Source: Bordetella genomosp. 5
GTDB lineage: Bacteria; Pseudomonadota; Gammaproteobacteria; Burkholderiales; Burkholderiaceae_B
Assembly: GCF_002261475.1 (NCBI RefSeq)
Contig: NZ_NEVN01000011.1
Location: forward strand, 62,001 to 126,000
Reading direction: 5' to 3'
DNA length: 64,000 bases
Shown here: positions 54,481-64,000 of the stretch, piece after piece
Layout of the letters: every line of letters starts with the position of its first letter
Position numbering within the stretch: the first letter of the stretch is position 1
Program-made: the position numbers and the translations under genes
The notes under the pieces: model-generated
Seen by the model: only the letters and a program-made list of their open reading frames with translations
What the model was told of the DNA's origin: nothing
Databases searched by the model: none

Positions 54481-56415
54481 ATGAAGAAGAGTGTCGCGAT
54501 CACGTCCGGCGTGGTCATCGTGCTGGCAGGCGCCTGGCTGGGCGCCACTTGGTACACCGGCAAGAAGATCGAGTCGCGCATGCAGGAAGATCTGTTGCGG
54601 GCCAACGAAGAACTTAAGGTGCTCGCGCCGCCGCTGGGTCTGCGCATCGAGCAGATCAAGTACGAGCGTGGCTTCTTCTCGGCCGATGCCGAGTATGCCC
54701 TGCGCTCCGACCTGCCCAAATCGGTGGGCGAAGGCCCCAGCAATCAAGAGCTGCGGTTCAAGACGCACATTCAACACGGCCCCTTCCCTGCCGGCGCGAT
54801 CTCGCGTGGCAAGCTGATGCCGCAGCTCGCGTTCGTGCACGCCGAGCTGGCGCAGACCGACCTGCTCAAGCCCGTGTTCGAACTCACGAAGGGCGCGACG
54901 CCCCTGTGGGCCGACACGCTCGTGTCGTACCAGGGCAAGGCCCGCACCGAGGGTGCCATCGCCGCGATCCAGTACAGCGACGACAAGGGCATGATCGACT
55001 TCAGCGGCGCGCAGTTCTCGGGCGACTTCGATCGCAAGACGCGCACCGGCGCCGTGCATCTGCAGAGCCAGCAAGTGCTGCTCAACATCAAGGAAGGCGG
55101 CAGCCCGGTCAACATCAAGCTGGCCGAGCTGTCGGTCGACGCCGAAAGCCGTCAGGGCAAGTTCGGCATCTCGATCGGCAAGAGCGGCATGAAAATCAAG
55201 CGTATCGAAGCCGACGACGTCAACTCGGAAACCAAGTTCGCCGTCACCGACTTCGCCTATGACGTGGATATCGGTGAAACCGACACCCATGTGCAGGGTT
55301 TGGGCGCCTATCGCGTCGGCAATGTGAACGTGCGCAATCTCGACTTCGGCGGCGGCGAACTCGCCGTCAAGCTCGAGAATCTGGACGGCAAGGCAGTGCA
55401 GAACCTGAACGACGTCTACACCAAGATGCTGCGCGGCGTGATGTCGGGCACCAGCACCGAAGGCGGCCTCGATGGCTACACCGGCGACATGGCCATGGTC
55501 ATGGGCGCCGGCACGACGCTGCTGGCGGGCAATCCCACGATCAAGGTCGAACCGCTCTCGTGGAAGACCGACAAGGGCGAGTCCCGCTTCACGCTGGCCG
55601 TCACGCTGGCCAAGCCCACGAGCATCGATCTGCCGCGCAATGAACTGGCGCGCCAGCTGATCAAGAGCGTCGATGCGCGCCTGACGCTGAACAAGCCGAT
55701 GGTCAACGACATCGCCACGAAGGTGCTGCAGACGCAGGGCGTCGAGCCTGCCGCGGCCAAGCGCGAAGCCGACGAGCAGATCGACACCCTCGCCGGCATG
55801 GCCGAGATGATGAATTTCGGCAAGAACGACGGCGACAACATCGTCAGCACGTTCACCTACGCCGACGGCAAGGGCATGCTCAACGGTCAGGAGGTCCCGG
55901 TCGACGATCTGTTCGACGAAATGCTCGGCGGCCTGAACCCCGACGACATGGACGGCCACGACGGCATGGACAATGATTTCGACACGCCGCTCTCCGACAG
56001 CGACACCATCAACGAATTCACCCCCGAGTTCGTCGGTAGCGTGATCGATCAGGCCGGCTATGCCTACACCGAAGACCTGGGCGAGCAAGGCCCGGTGTTC
56101 AAGGTGCAGGGCGACCTGTCCGCCACCGAAGTGCGCATCGACCTGAACTGCGAGTTCGAGGAAGGCTGCCTCGAGATGGCCTGGGTCGCGACCTTCGAGC
56201 GCAAGCAATCGCCCTCGCTCAAGGCCATCAACGCCTGGAACCGCGACCACCGCTGGAACCGCGCCTATCTCGACGACGACGGCCGTGCCGTGCTGCAGAT
56301 GGACCTGGTCGCCGAAGGCGGCATCGGCAAGACCAACACGCGCTATCAGTTCGACGCGTTCCTGGACCTGATCGAAGCCTTCTCCGATACGGTGTACGGC
56401 GCGCCCGCGCGCTGA
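54481..56415 (+). CDS. DUF945 protein fused to a YbjN domain
   Basis: A 644-aa protein. Residues 1-20 form a membrane anchor (VAITSGVVIVLAGAWLGATW). Residues 25-480 form a DUF945 domain closely paralleling the preceding gene, for example HIQHGPFPAGAISRGKL and VDARLTLNKPMVNDI. An acidic linker (DDMDGHDGMDNDFDTPLSDS) follows. From about residue 515 there is a YbjN-like (bacterial sensory-transduction regulator) domain: FTPEFVGSVIDQAGYAYTED, INAWNRDHRWNRAYLDDDGR and VLQMDLVAEGGI. YbjN domains are usually separate cytosolic proteins; here one would be on the same side of the membrane as the DUF945 domain. Function unknown; envelope stress or folding roles are speculation. Confidence 0.82.
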   Translation: MKKSVAITSGVVIVLAGAWLGATWYTGKKIESRMQEDLLRANEELKVLAPPLGLRIEQIKYERGFFSADAEYALRSDLPKSVGEGPSNQELRFKTHIQHGPFPAGAISRGKLMPQLAFVHAELAQTDLLKPVFELTKGATPLWADTLVSYQGKARTEGAIAAIQYSDDKGMIDFSGAQFSGDFDRKTRTGAVHLQSQQVLLNIKEGGSPVNIKLAELSVDAESRQGKFGISIGKSGMKIKRIEADDVNSETKFAVTDFAYDVDIGETDTHVQGLGAYRVGNVNVRNLDFGGGELAVKLENLDGKAVQNLNDVYTKMLRGVMSGTSTEGGLDGYTGDMAMVMGAGTTLLAGNPTIKVEPLSWKTDKGESRFTLAVTLAKPTSIDLPRNELARQLIKSVDARLTLNKPMVNDIATKVLQTQGVEPAAAKREADEQIDTLAGMAEMMNFGKNDGDNIVSTFTYADGKGMLNGQEVPVDDLFDEMLGGLNPDDMDGHDGMDNDFDTPLSDSDTINEFTPEFVGSVIDQAGYAYTEDLGEQGPVFKVQGDLSATEVRIDLNCEFEEGCLEMAWVATFERKQSPSLKAINAWNRDHRWNRAYLDDDGRAVLQMDLVAEGGIGKTNTRYQFDAFLDLIEAFSDTVYGAPAR

Positions 56416-56442
56416 TCCGCAACGCAACGCAGGCTGAAATAA

Positions 56443-56478
56443 AGAGGCCCGCCTTCAATCGAAGGCGGGCCTCTCTCT
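56443..56478 (+). terminator. bidirectional terminator between DUF945-YbjN and gcvP
   Basis: AGAGGCCCGCCTTC and GAAGGCGGGCCTCT form a perfect 14-bp stem with an AATC loop, followed by CTCTTT on the plus strand and TTTATTTC on the minus strand. It lies between convergent genes and can serve both. Confidence 0.88.
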
Positions 56479-56536
56479 TTGCGCGATCGCTCGACGCGCG
56501 GGGGAAGAAGCGCCATCACGAGGATGGCGCCCTACC

Positions 56537-59404
<2,868 letters not shown>

Positions 59405-59459
59405 GGTGTTCTCGGAGTGACGGCAAGGCGGGCCGCTCGCGCGGCCCGCGCGGCGGATA

Positions 59460-59837
59460 TCAGCCGTTGGCGACGGCTTCGTAACCGGCGGCGTCGAGCA
59501 GCTTGTCGGCGTCGGCGGCGTTGGCCGGCTTGATCTTGAAGATCCAGGCCGTGTAGGCCGAATCGTTGATTAGGTTGGGCGTGTTCTCGAGCTCTTCGTT
59601 GAAGGCGACGATCTCGCCATCGACGGGTGCGTAGATGTCGGAGGCGGCCTTGACCGACTCGACCACGCCGGCGGTTTCGCCCGCCTTGAGCTGGGCGCCG
59701 ACATTCACGTCGCCCACGAAAACCAGATCACCCAGCTGGTCCTGGGCGTTGTCGGTAATGCCGACGACGAAAAGGTCGCCTTCGGCTTTGACCCATTCGT
59801 GCGAGGCGGTGTACTTGCGATCGGTAGGCAGGCTCAT
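59460..59837 (-). CDS. gcvH: glycine cleavage system H protein
   Basis: The 125-aa lipoyl carrier shuttles the aminomethyl intermediate between P- and T-proteins. The lipoylated Lys63 lies in [18 protein letters not shown]. The start at ATG 59837 ([15 protein letters not shown]) matches the family; the open frame upstream to 59915 has no support. It lies 87 nt after gcvT. Confidence 0.98.
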   Translation of the reverse strand: MSLPTDRKYTASHEWVKAEGDLFVVGITDNAQDQLGDLVFVGDVNVGAQLKAGETAGVVESVKAASDIYAPVDGEIVAFNEELENTPNLINDSAYTAWIFKIKPANAADADKLLDAAGYEAVANG

Positions 59838-59924
59838 GAGAGATCCTTTAGGAAATACGGGAAGAAAAGTTCTGCGCGCCTGCGCGCGGGCCCTTCCGAC
59901 GGGGCCGGCGCGCAAGCTTCGAGT

Positions 59925-61025
59925 TTACGAGTGTTCGACGGCTTTGCCGTTACGCACGAAAGGCAGTTTCACGACCTGGGCGGGCACCCACTTGCCACGG
60001 ATATCCACCTCGACGGTGTCGCCGGGTTTGGCACCGGCCGGCAGACGCGCGAACGCGATCGACACGCCCAGCGTGGGCGACATGGTGCCGCTGGTGATCT
60101 CGCCTTCGCCCTGGGCGCCGCGCACGGTCATGTGCGCGCGCATCACGCCGCGCTCGTTGAGCTTCAGGCCCAGGAAGGCGGCCGGCGTGGCGAATTGTTC
60201 GATGGCATCCCGGCCGATGAAGCGGCGCTCGGCGTCCTTGCTCCAGACGGTCCAGGTGAGGCCGGCCTGATTGGGGTGGATGAGCTCGTCCATATCCTGG
60301 CCGTAGAGGTTCATGCCGGCTTCGAGGCGCAGCGTGTCGCGCGCGCCCAGGCCCGCGGGACGCACGCCCTGCGCGGTGAGGTCTTGCCACAGCGCGACCA
60401 CGTCGGCCGCGGGCAGGACGATCTCGAAGCCGTCTTCACCGGTGTAGCCGGTGCGCGCCACGAGCGTGTCGTCGCCGACGAAGGCGCCGTTGAACGGGGC
60501 CAGGCCCTCGGTGGCGGCCTGCCAGTCGGGGCGTGCGGCCCAGACCTTGGCGCGGGCGTTGGGGCCCTGCACGGCGATCATGGCGAGGTCGCGGCGCGGC
60601 GCGATCTGCACGTCGAAACCTTCGGCGCGCGCCACGCGCTGCATCCAGGCGATGTCTTTGTCGGCGGTGCCGGCATTGACGACCACGCGGAAGCGATCGG
60701 CCGCGAAGAAATAGATGATCAGATCATCGATGATGCCGCCCTGCGGGTTCAGCATGCAGCTGTAGAGGGCGCGGCCGGGCGTGGTGAGCCGGGCGACGTC
60801 GTTGGCCACCAGGCGGCGCAGGAAATCGGTGGCGCCGGCGCCGGTGACGTCGACATTGAGCATGTGGGACACGTCGAACATGCCGGCATCCTGGCGCACG
60901 GCGTGGTGCTCTTCGAGCTGCGAGCCGTAGGCGAGCGGCATGTCCCAGCCACCGAAGTCGACCATGCGGGCGCCAGCGGCGACGTGGGTGTCGGCCAGGG
61001 GGGTACGTTTGAGCGTTGCGGACAT
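59925..61025 (-). CDS. gcvT: aminomethyltransferase, T-protein
   Basis: The 366-aa T-protein releases ammonia and transfers the methylene group to tetrahydrofolate. It has [59 protein letters not shown] and the conserved [15 protein letters not shown]. The ATG at 61025 follows AGCTCCTCGC; the longer frame to 61385 covers the riboswitch and is not coding. First gene of the operon. Confidence 0.97.
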   Translation of the reverse strand: MSATLKRTPLADTHVAAGARMVDFGGWDMPLAYGSQLEEHHAVRQDAGMFDVSHMLNVDVTGAGATDFLRRLVANDVARLTTPGRALYSCMLNPQGGIIDDLIIYFFAADRFRVVVNAGTADKDIAWMQRVARAEGFDVQIAPRRDLAMIAVQGPNARAKVWAARPDWQAATEGLAPFNGAFVGDDTLVARTGYTGEDGFEIVLPAADVVALWQDLTAQGVRPAGLGARDTLRLEAGMNLYGQDMDELIHPNQAGLTWTVWSKDAERRFIGRDAIEQFATPAAFLGLKLNERGVMRAHMTVRGAQGEGEITSGTMSPTLGVSIAFARLPAGAKPGDTVEVDIRGKWVPAQVVKLPFVRNGKAVEHS

Positions 61026-61111
61026 GCGAGGAGCTCCGGCGGTGTCAGAAGACGGACGTAGCCGGACCCGATAGCGGAAATCGCCCGGACGACCGGCTGG
61101 ATTTTCCGCCC

Positions 61112-61277
61112 CTCTGTCCTTTTGCCTGAGAGTTGCCCCGGCGGCGCTCGAACGAGGCCTTGCACGGGTTTGCACCTTCGGCGCCTGGTCGTACCGCCCC
61201 CGCGTGTATGGGGTGGGCGATGCCAGGTCTCTCCAGAGTGCCGTTACGACCGTACGCCAGGGGCGCCTCTCGGTCGT
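61112..61277 (-). ncRNA. glycine riboswitch (single aptamer with a 5' hairpin)
   Basis: On the minus strand the 5' UTR of gcvT carries CUCUGGAGAGACC (61238-61226), then GCGCCGAAGGUGCAAACCC, then AACUCUCAGGCAAAAGGACA followed by GAGGGG (near 61112). These are the conserved blocks of a glycine aptamer in the right order. Only one aptamer is present. Upstream, ACGACCG and CGGUCGU pair (61277-61271 with 61252-61246), a position where single-aptamer types carry a 'ghost' helix. It should switch the cleavage operon on with glycine. About 85 nt separate it from the gcvT start. Confidence 0.93.
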
Positions 61278-61484
61278 TGCAGTCGCGGTATGGGTTACCT
61301 GAGCGATTCCGGGCGAATTGCGCCTTCGGCGGCGAGGATCAACCTCGCTCTCTCCCGCGACATGCGTGACAGCGACGCGAAGCATACCGCGAAAGCGGGT
61401 CCGGGCGAAACTCGGACAGACCCGGTGCGGCCGCGGCGCGGGCGGCTCCGGGGCCCTTCCAAACGGGGCCCGAGCCAGGGCGGG
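61278..61484. other. gap between the gcv leader and the ZIP-gene terminator
   Basis: The gcv promoter must lie near 61278-61330 but no clear boxes stand out. At about 61440-61475, GGCTCCGGGGCCC and GGGGCCCGAGCC can pair around a short loop. No gene is supported here. Confidence 0.5.
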
Positions 61485-61516
61485 TCGAAAAGAAAGGGGA
61501 CGGCAGTACCGTCCCC
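61485..61516 (-). terminator. rho-independent terminator after the ZIP transporter gene
   Basis: Minus-strand GGGGACGG and CCGTCCCC pair around TACTG, followed by TTTCTTTTC. It lies 27 nt past the transporter stop and ends the orfX-sodA-ZIP transcript. Confidence 0.8.
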
Positions 61517-61542
61517 GTATCCCTCGCCACGACGCCGTGGCG

Positions 61543-62445
61543 TCAGCCCAGCGCGGTATCGAGCAGCATCATAAGGACGAAGCCGAGCATCAGCCCCGTG
61601 GTGGCGTGGACCTCGTGTCCCTTGCGATGCGATTCGGGGATGATCTCGTGGCTGATGACGAACAGCATGGCGCCGCCCGCGAAGCCCAGGCCCCACGGCA
61701 GCAGCGCCGTCGACCAACCCACGACCACCGCCCCGAGCACGGCGCCCAGCGGCTCGACGAGGCCCGACAACATGCCGAGCGCCACCGAGAAACTGCGCGA
61801 GTAGCCCGCGGCCAGCAAGGCCAGCGCCACGACCATGCCTTCGGGCACGTCCTGGATCGCGATGCCGGTGGCGAGCGCACTGCCCTGCACCACGTCGCCA
61901 CCCACATAGCCGACGCCGATGGCCAGGCCTTCGGGCAGGTTGTGCAGGGCGATCGCGAAGACGAACAACCAGGTGCGGCGCAGCTTGGCCGCCTCCTTGC
62001 CTTCACGCCCCTTGATGAAATGCTCGTGGGGCAGGACGCGGTCGAGGAACAGCAACGCGGCCGCCCCCAGCAGGATGGCGCCGCCCACGACCAGTCCGGC
62101 GCCCCACTTGCCATGGCCCAGCTCGCCCGCCGCATTCAGGCCCGGCAACACCAGCGAAAACGCCACCGCGGCCAGCATGACCCCGGCACCGAAGCCGAAC
62201 AGACAATCCTGCGTGCGCTCGGAAAGGCTGTGCGAGAACATCACCGGCACGGTGCCGAGCGCGGTCGCGCCTGCCGCGACCATGCCGCCCGCCAATGCAT
62301 TCGCCACATGCGGCGCATGCACGTCCAGATACACCCAGAGCTGATACAGGGCGAGGCACGACGCCAGCACCAGGAAGGTCCAGATGCTGATGCTGGTGAG
62401 GGCCGGGCGGACGCGATGGCGGCTGAAGATATGCATGGCGGGCAT
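61543..62445 (-). CDS. ZIP-family divalent metal transporter
   Basis: A 300-aa inner-membrane protein with about eight helices. The ZIP metal-path motifs are intact: [18 protein letters not shown] in helix IV and [16 protein letters not shown] in helix V, with [17 protein letters not shown] near the C-terminus. An extra His-bearing loop, [20 protein letters not shown], precedes helix IV. It may import Mn, Zn or Fe. Its place after an MnSOD gene in a Fur-type operon suggests metal supply during iron starvation, with Mn a good guess. Start ATG 62445; an internal ATG lies three codons later. It is 12 nt after sodA. Confidence 0.9.
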   Translation of the reverse strand: MPAMHIFSRHRVRPALTSISIWTFLVLASCLALYQLWVYLDVHAPHVANALAGGMVAAGATALGTVPVMFSHSLSERTQDCLFGFGAGVMLAAVAFSLVLPGLNAAGELGHGKWGAGLVVGGAILLGAAALLFLDRVLPHEHFIKGREGKEAAKLRRTWLFVFAIALHNLPEGLAIGVGYVGGDVVQGSALATGIAIQDVPEGMVVALALLAAGYSRSFSVALGMLSGLVEPLGAVLGAVVVGWSTALLPWGLGFAGGAMLFVISHEIIPESHRKGHEVHATTGLMLGFVLMMLLDTALG

Positions 62446-62457
62446 GGCGGATCGACC

Positions 62458-63072
62458 TCAGGCCAGGGCGGCCTCGTAGCGACGCGACACTTCGTTCCAG
62501 TCGACGACGTTGTAGAAGGCCGCGATGTACTCGGGACGACGGTTCTGGTACTTGAGGTAGTAGGCGTGCTCCCACACGTCCAGGCCCAGCACCGGCGTGT
62601 TGCCGTGCATCAGCGGGCTGTCCTGGTTGGCGCTGCTCTCGACGATCAGCTTGCCCGCCGGCGTCACCGACAGCCAGGCCCAGCCGCTGCCGAAGCGCGA
62701 CAGCGCCGCCTTGGTGAAGGCTTCCTTGAAAGCCTCGAAACCGCCCAGGTCGCTGTCGATCGCCTGCGCCACGCGGCCGCTGGGCGCGCCGCCGCCCTTG
62801 GGCGACATCACGGTCCAGAACAGCGAGTGGTTGGCATGGCCACCCCCGTTGTTGCGCACCGCACCGTGGATGGACTCGGGCAGCGCGTCCATGCGGCCGA
62901 TGAGCTGCTCGACCGGCGTGTCGGTGGGCAGGCCGGCGCCTTCGAGCGCGGCGTTCAGATTGTTGATGTAGGTCTGGTGATGCTTGGTGTAGTGGATTTC
63001 CATGGTCTGCGCGTCGATGTTCGGTTCGAGAGCATCGTAGGCATAGGCCAGAGGGGGCAGGGTGTAAGGCAT
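62458..63072 (-). CDS. sodA: manganese superoxide dismutase
   Basis: The 204-aa enzyme has metal ligands at His27 ([15 protein letters not shown]), His in [10 protein letters not shown], and Asp/His in [18 protein letters not shown]. The Mn-type diagnostic residues are present: Gly-Gly before HANHSLF and Gln-Asp in SANQDSPLM, where Fe enzymes carry different residues. Start ATG 63072. It lies between orfX (43 nt upstream) and a ZIP transporter (12 nt downstream), and the operon sits behind a Fur-like palindrome. MnSOD under Fur control replaces FeSOD when iron is scarce. Confidence 0.95.
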   Translation of the reverse strand: MPYTLPPLAYAYDALEPNIDAQTMEIHYTKHHQTYINNLNAALEGAGLPTDTPVEQLIGRMDALPESIHGAVRNNGGGHANHSLFWTVMSPKGGGAPSGRVAQAIDSDLGGFEAFKEAFTKAALSRFGSGWAWLSVTPAGKLIVESSANQDSPLMHGNTPVLGLDVWEHAYYLKYQNRRPEYIAAFYNVVDWNEVSRRYEAALA

Positions 63073-63115
63073 GGTGTCTCCGGAGAAAGTTGCGCGAACA
63101 ACGAAAGGCAACCGC

Positions 63116-63604
63116 TCAATGCGGCTGCGCGGGAACGGCCAGGGGCGACCAGGCGGCACTGCGCGTGGCGCGCGGATGGCCGGGGTGACGCTGCAGGAAG
63201 CGCTGCAACTGTTCCAGGGCGATGCGGGCATGACGCCATGCCGCATCGCGCCAGGCCTGCGATAGCGCCTCATCCTCGATGGCGTGGACGAGGGCCTCGT
63301 AGGCCAGACAGAGATGCGCTGCCGCGGAATCGGGGGTACCGTCGGCCTCGAACAGATCGGCCAGGTTGTGATGCGAGATGACCAGCGCGGCCAGGGCCTG
63401 ATCGGGATCGGCGCTGCCCAGACCGTAAAGACCATCGGCGAGGCTCAGGGCGGCACGGTAATGCGACAGCGCGCCCGCGCGGTCGCTGCGCTCGTAGGCA
63501 CGATTGCCTCGCAATGTGACGCGCTGCCAGCGTTCGATGGCACGCGCCATCAAGGCGCCCTCGCCCGCCGCGGCGGGGTGGAACTGCGATGCGGTCTCGA
63601 TCAT
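63116..63604 (-). CDS. OrfX-like helical protein of the sodA operon
   Basis: A 162-aa all-helical, TPR-like protein ([57 protein letters not shown]). I know no function. In Pseudomonas aeruginosa a protein of this size, OrfX, lies between fumC and sodA in an iron-regulated operon. The position here, directly after a Fur-type box and before sodA and a ZIP gene, matches. Start ATG 63604 has GGAGG 4 nt upstream; an ATG at 63619 is possible. Confidence 0.72.
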   Translation of the reverse strand: MIETASQFHPAAAGEGALMARAIERWQRVTLRGNRAYERSDRAGALSHYRAALSLADGLYGLGSADPDQALAALVISHHNLADLFEADGTPDSAAAHLCLAYEALVHAIEDEALSQAWRDAAWRHARIALEQLQRFLQRHPGHPRATRSAAWSPLAVPAQPH

Positions 63605-63651
63605 GTCGCCTCCGGTCATCGACGGCCGCTCGACACGAGCGGCACTAATAC

Positions 63652-63676
63652 GAATGATAGTAATTACTATTCATTC
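63652..63676. promoter_or_regulatory. predicted Fur box upstream of orfX-sodA-ZIP
   Basis: GAATGATAGTAATTACTATT followed by CATTC is a near-perfect 25-bp dyad centred on AATT. Its TGATAGT and ACTATTCA arms fit the Fur 7-1-7 consensus closely. It is an AT-rich island in GC-rich DNA, about 50 nt before the orfX ATG, where bound Fur would cover the promoter. Confidence 0.8.
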
Positions 63677-63801
63677 GTACAGCAAGCCGGCGGGTCGGTA
63701 GGCTGTTACGCGCACCCGACCGCATGCCGCGGCCGCCTGCCAGCCATCAGCAAGCGCCGCGCCAGGGTCGCCGGCGGCGATCGAGAAAGAAAGAGGGAGG
63801 C

Positions 63802-63822
63802 GGAGCGGCATCACACCGCTCC
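63802..63822 (-). terminator. hairpin after the HI0933-type gene
   Basis: Minus-strand GGAGCGG and CCGCTCC pair around a 7-nt loop, 7 nt past the stop, followed by a pyrimidine tract with CTCTTTCTTTC. It is a weak terminator. Confidence 0.45.
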
Positions 63823-63828
63823 CGGGGG

Positions 63829-64000
63829 TCAGAGCGCGCGGCCGCAGGCCACGCCGCTGGCCCATGCCCACTGGAAGTTGTAGCCGCCGAGCCAGCCGGT
63901 GACGTCGACGGTCTCGCCGATGAAGTACAGCCCCGCCACCTCGCGGGCCTGCATGGACTTCTGGTCCAGGCCGCGGGTGTCGACGCCGCCGCGCATGACT
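63829..64000 (-). CDS. NAD(P)/FAD-dependent oxidoreductase, HI0933 family (C-terminus only)
   Basis: Only the last 57 codons are in the window. They read VMRGGVDTRGLDQKSMQ, then GLYFIGETVDVTGWLGGYNF, then QWAWASGVACGRAL and stop. This is the conserved C-terminal FAD-contact segment of the HI0933/BaiN-like flavoproteins, whose typical text is GLYFAGEVLDVDGxTGGYN. The role of this family is poorly known. The gene starts beyond the right edge. Confidence 0.85.
   Translation of the reverse strand, partial: VMRGGVDTRGLDQKSMQAREVAGLYFIGETVDVTGWLGGYNFQWAWASGVACGRAL

Noticed and set aside
61026-61385. N-terminal extension of GcvT
   Set aside because: The stretch contains the glycine riboswitch, and the T-protein family begins at the chosen ATG.

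Overview
This 64 kb window is GC-rich chromosomal DNA with densely packed genes. It suggests a betaproteobacterium of the Burkholderiales, most likely Alcaligenaceae (Bordetella/Achromobacter-like). The support is recognition of gene content and order (ispE-lolB-TPR protein next to mutM; coq7 next to osmC-thyA-folA; hmgA-fahA), a Coq7-type hydroxylase, GntR and LysR regulators of familiar type, and dispersed GC-rich hairpin repeats of a kind common in Burkholderiales. I see no rRNA, tRNA, insertion sequence, prophage or CRISPR array.

Layout. (1) 1-3.9 kb: ispE (cut by the window edge), lolB and a TPR lipoprotein-type gene on the minus strand, divergent from mutM. (2) 3.9-12.4 kb: aromatic catabolism. 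A metallo-beta-lactamase-fold protein with an altered metal motif, a flavin monooxygenase and a DUF2783 partner come first. A PD-(D/E)XK-like protein, a LysR regulator, hmgA and fahA (homogentisate to fumarate plus acetoacetate) follow. (3) 12.4-14.8 kb: a 75-bp tandem repeat array of terminator-like units, an LtaS/OpgB-type membrane phosphotransferase, and an inverted copy of the repeat. (4) 14.8-21.1 kb: kdgD with its FadR-type GntR regulator and two matching operators, a histidine kinase/response regulator pair, a D-2-hydroxyglutarate dehydrogenase-like flavoprotein, and a truncated, degenerate biotin-carboxylase-like protein.

(5) 21.4-36 kb: sugar supply (phosphomanno/phosphoglucomutase, pgi) converging on a nine-gene minus-strand glycan operon. 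The operon holds a WecA-type initiating transferase, UDP-GalNAcA synthesis (wbpO/wbpP-like), a MurJ-type flippase, four GT4 glycosyltransferases and an AsnB-type amidotransferase. There is no polymerase. Just upstream is a strong candidate small RNA with a complete promoter, a CUCCUCC hairpin loop and an intrinsic terminator. (6) 36.7-39.6 kb: coq7, an OsmC protein, thyA, folA. (7) 39.6-52.7 kb: a MocR regulator divergent from an omega-amino-acid:pyruvate transaminase and mmsA (beta-alanine to acetyl-CoA), followed by a peptide-type ABC transporter bracketed by two M81 (MlrC-like) peptidases.

(8) 52.7-56.5 kb: two tandem DUF945 paralogues, the second fused to a YbjN domain, each behind the same promoter motif. 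(9) 56.5-61.3 kb: gcvT-gcvH-gcvP under a glycine riboswitch. (10) 61.5-63.7 kb: an orfX-sodA-ZIP transporter operon behind a near-perfect Fur box, matching the iron-starvation sodA operon known from Pseudomonas. (11) 63.8 kb to the end: the C-terminus of an HI0933-type flavoprotein. Functions are read from motifs and remembered families; no database search was possible.
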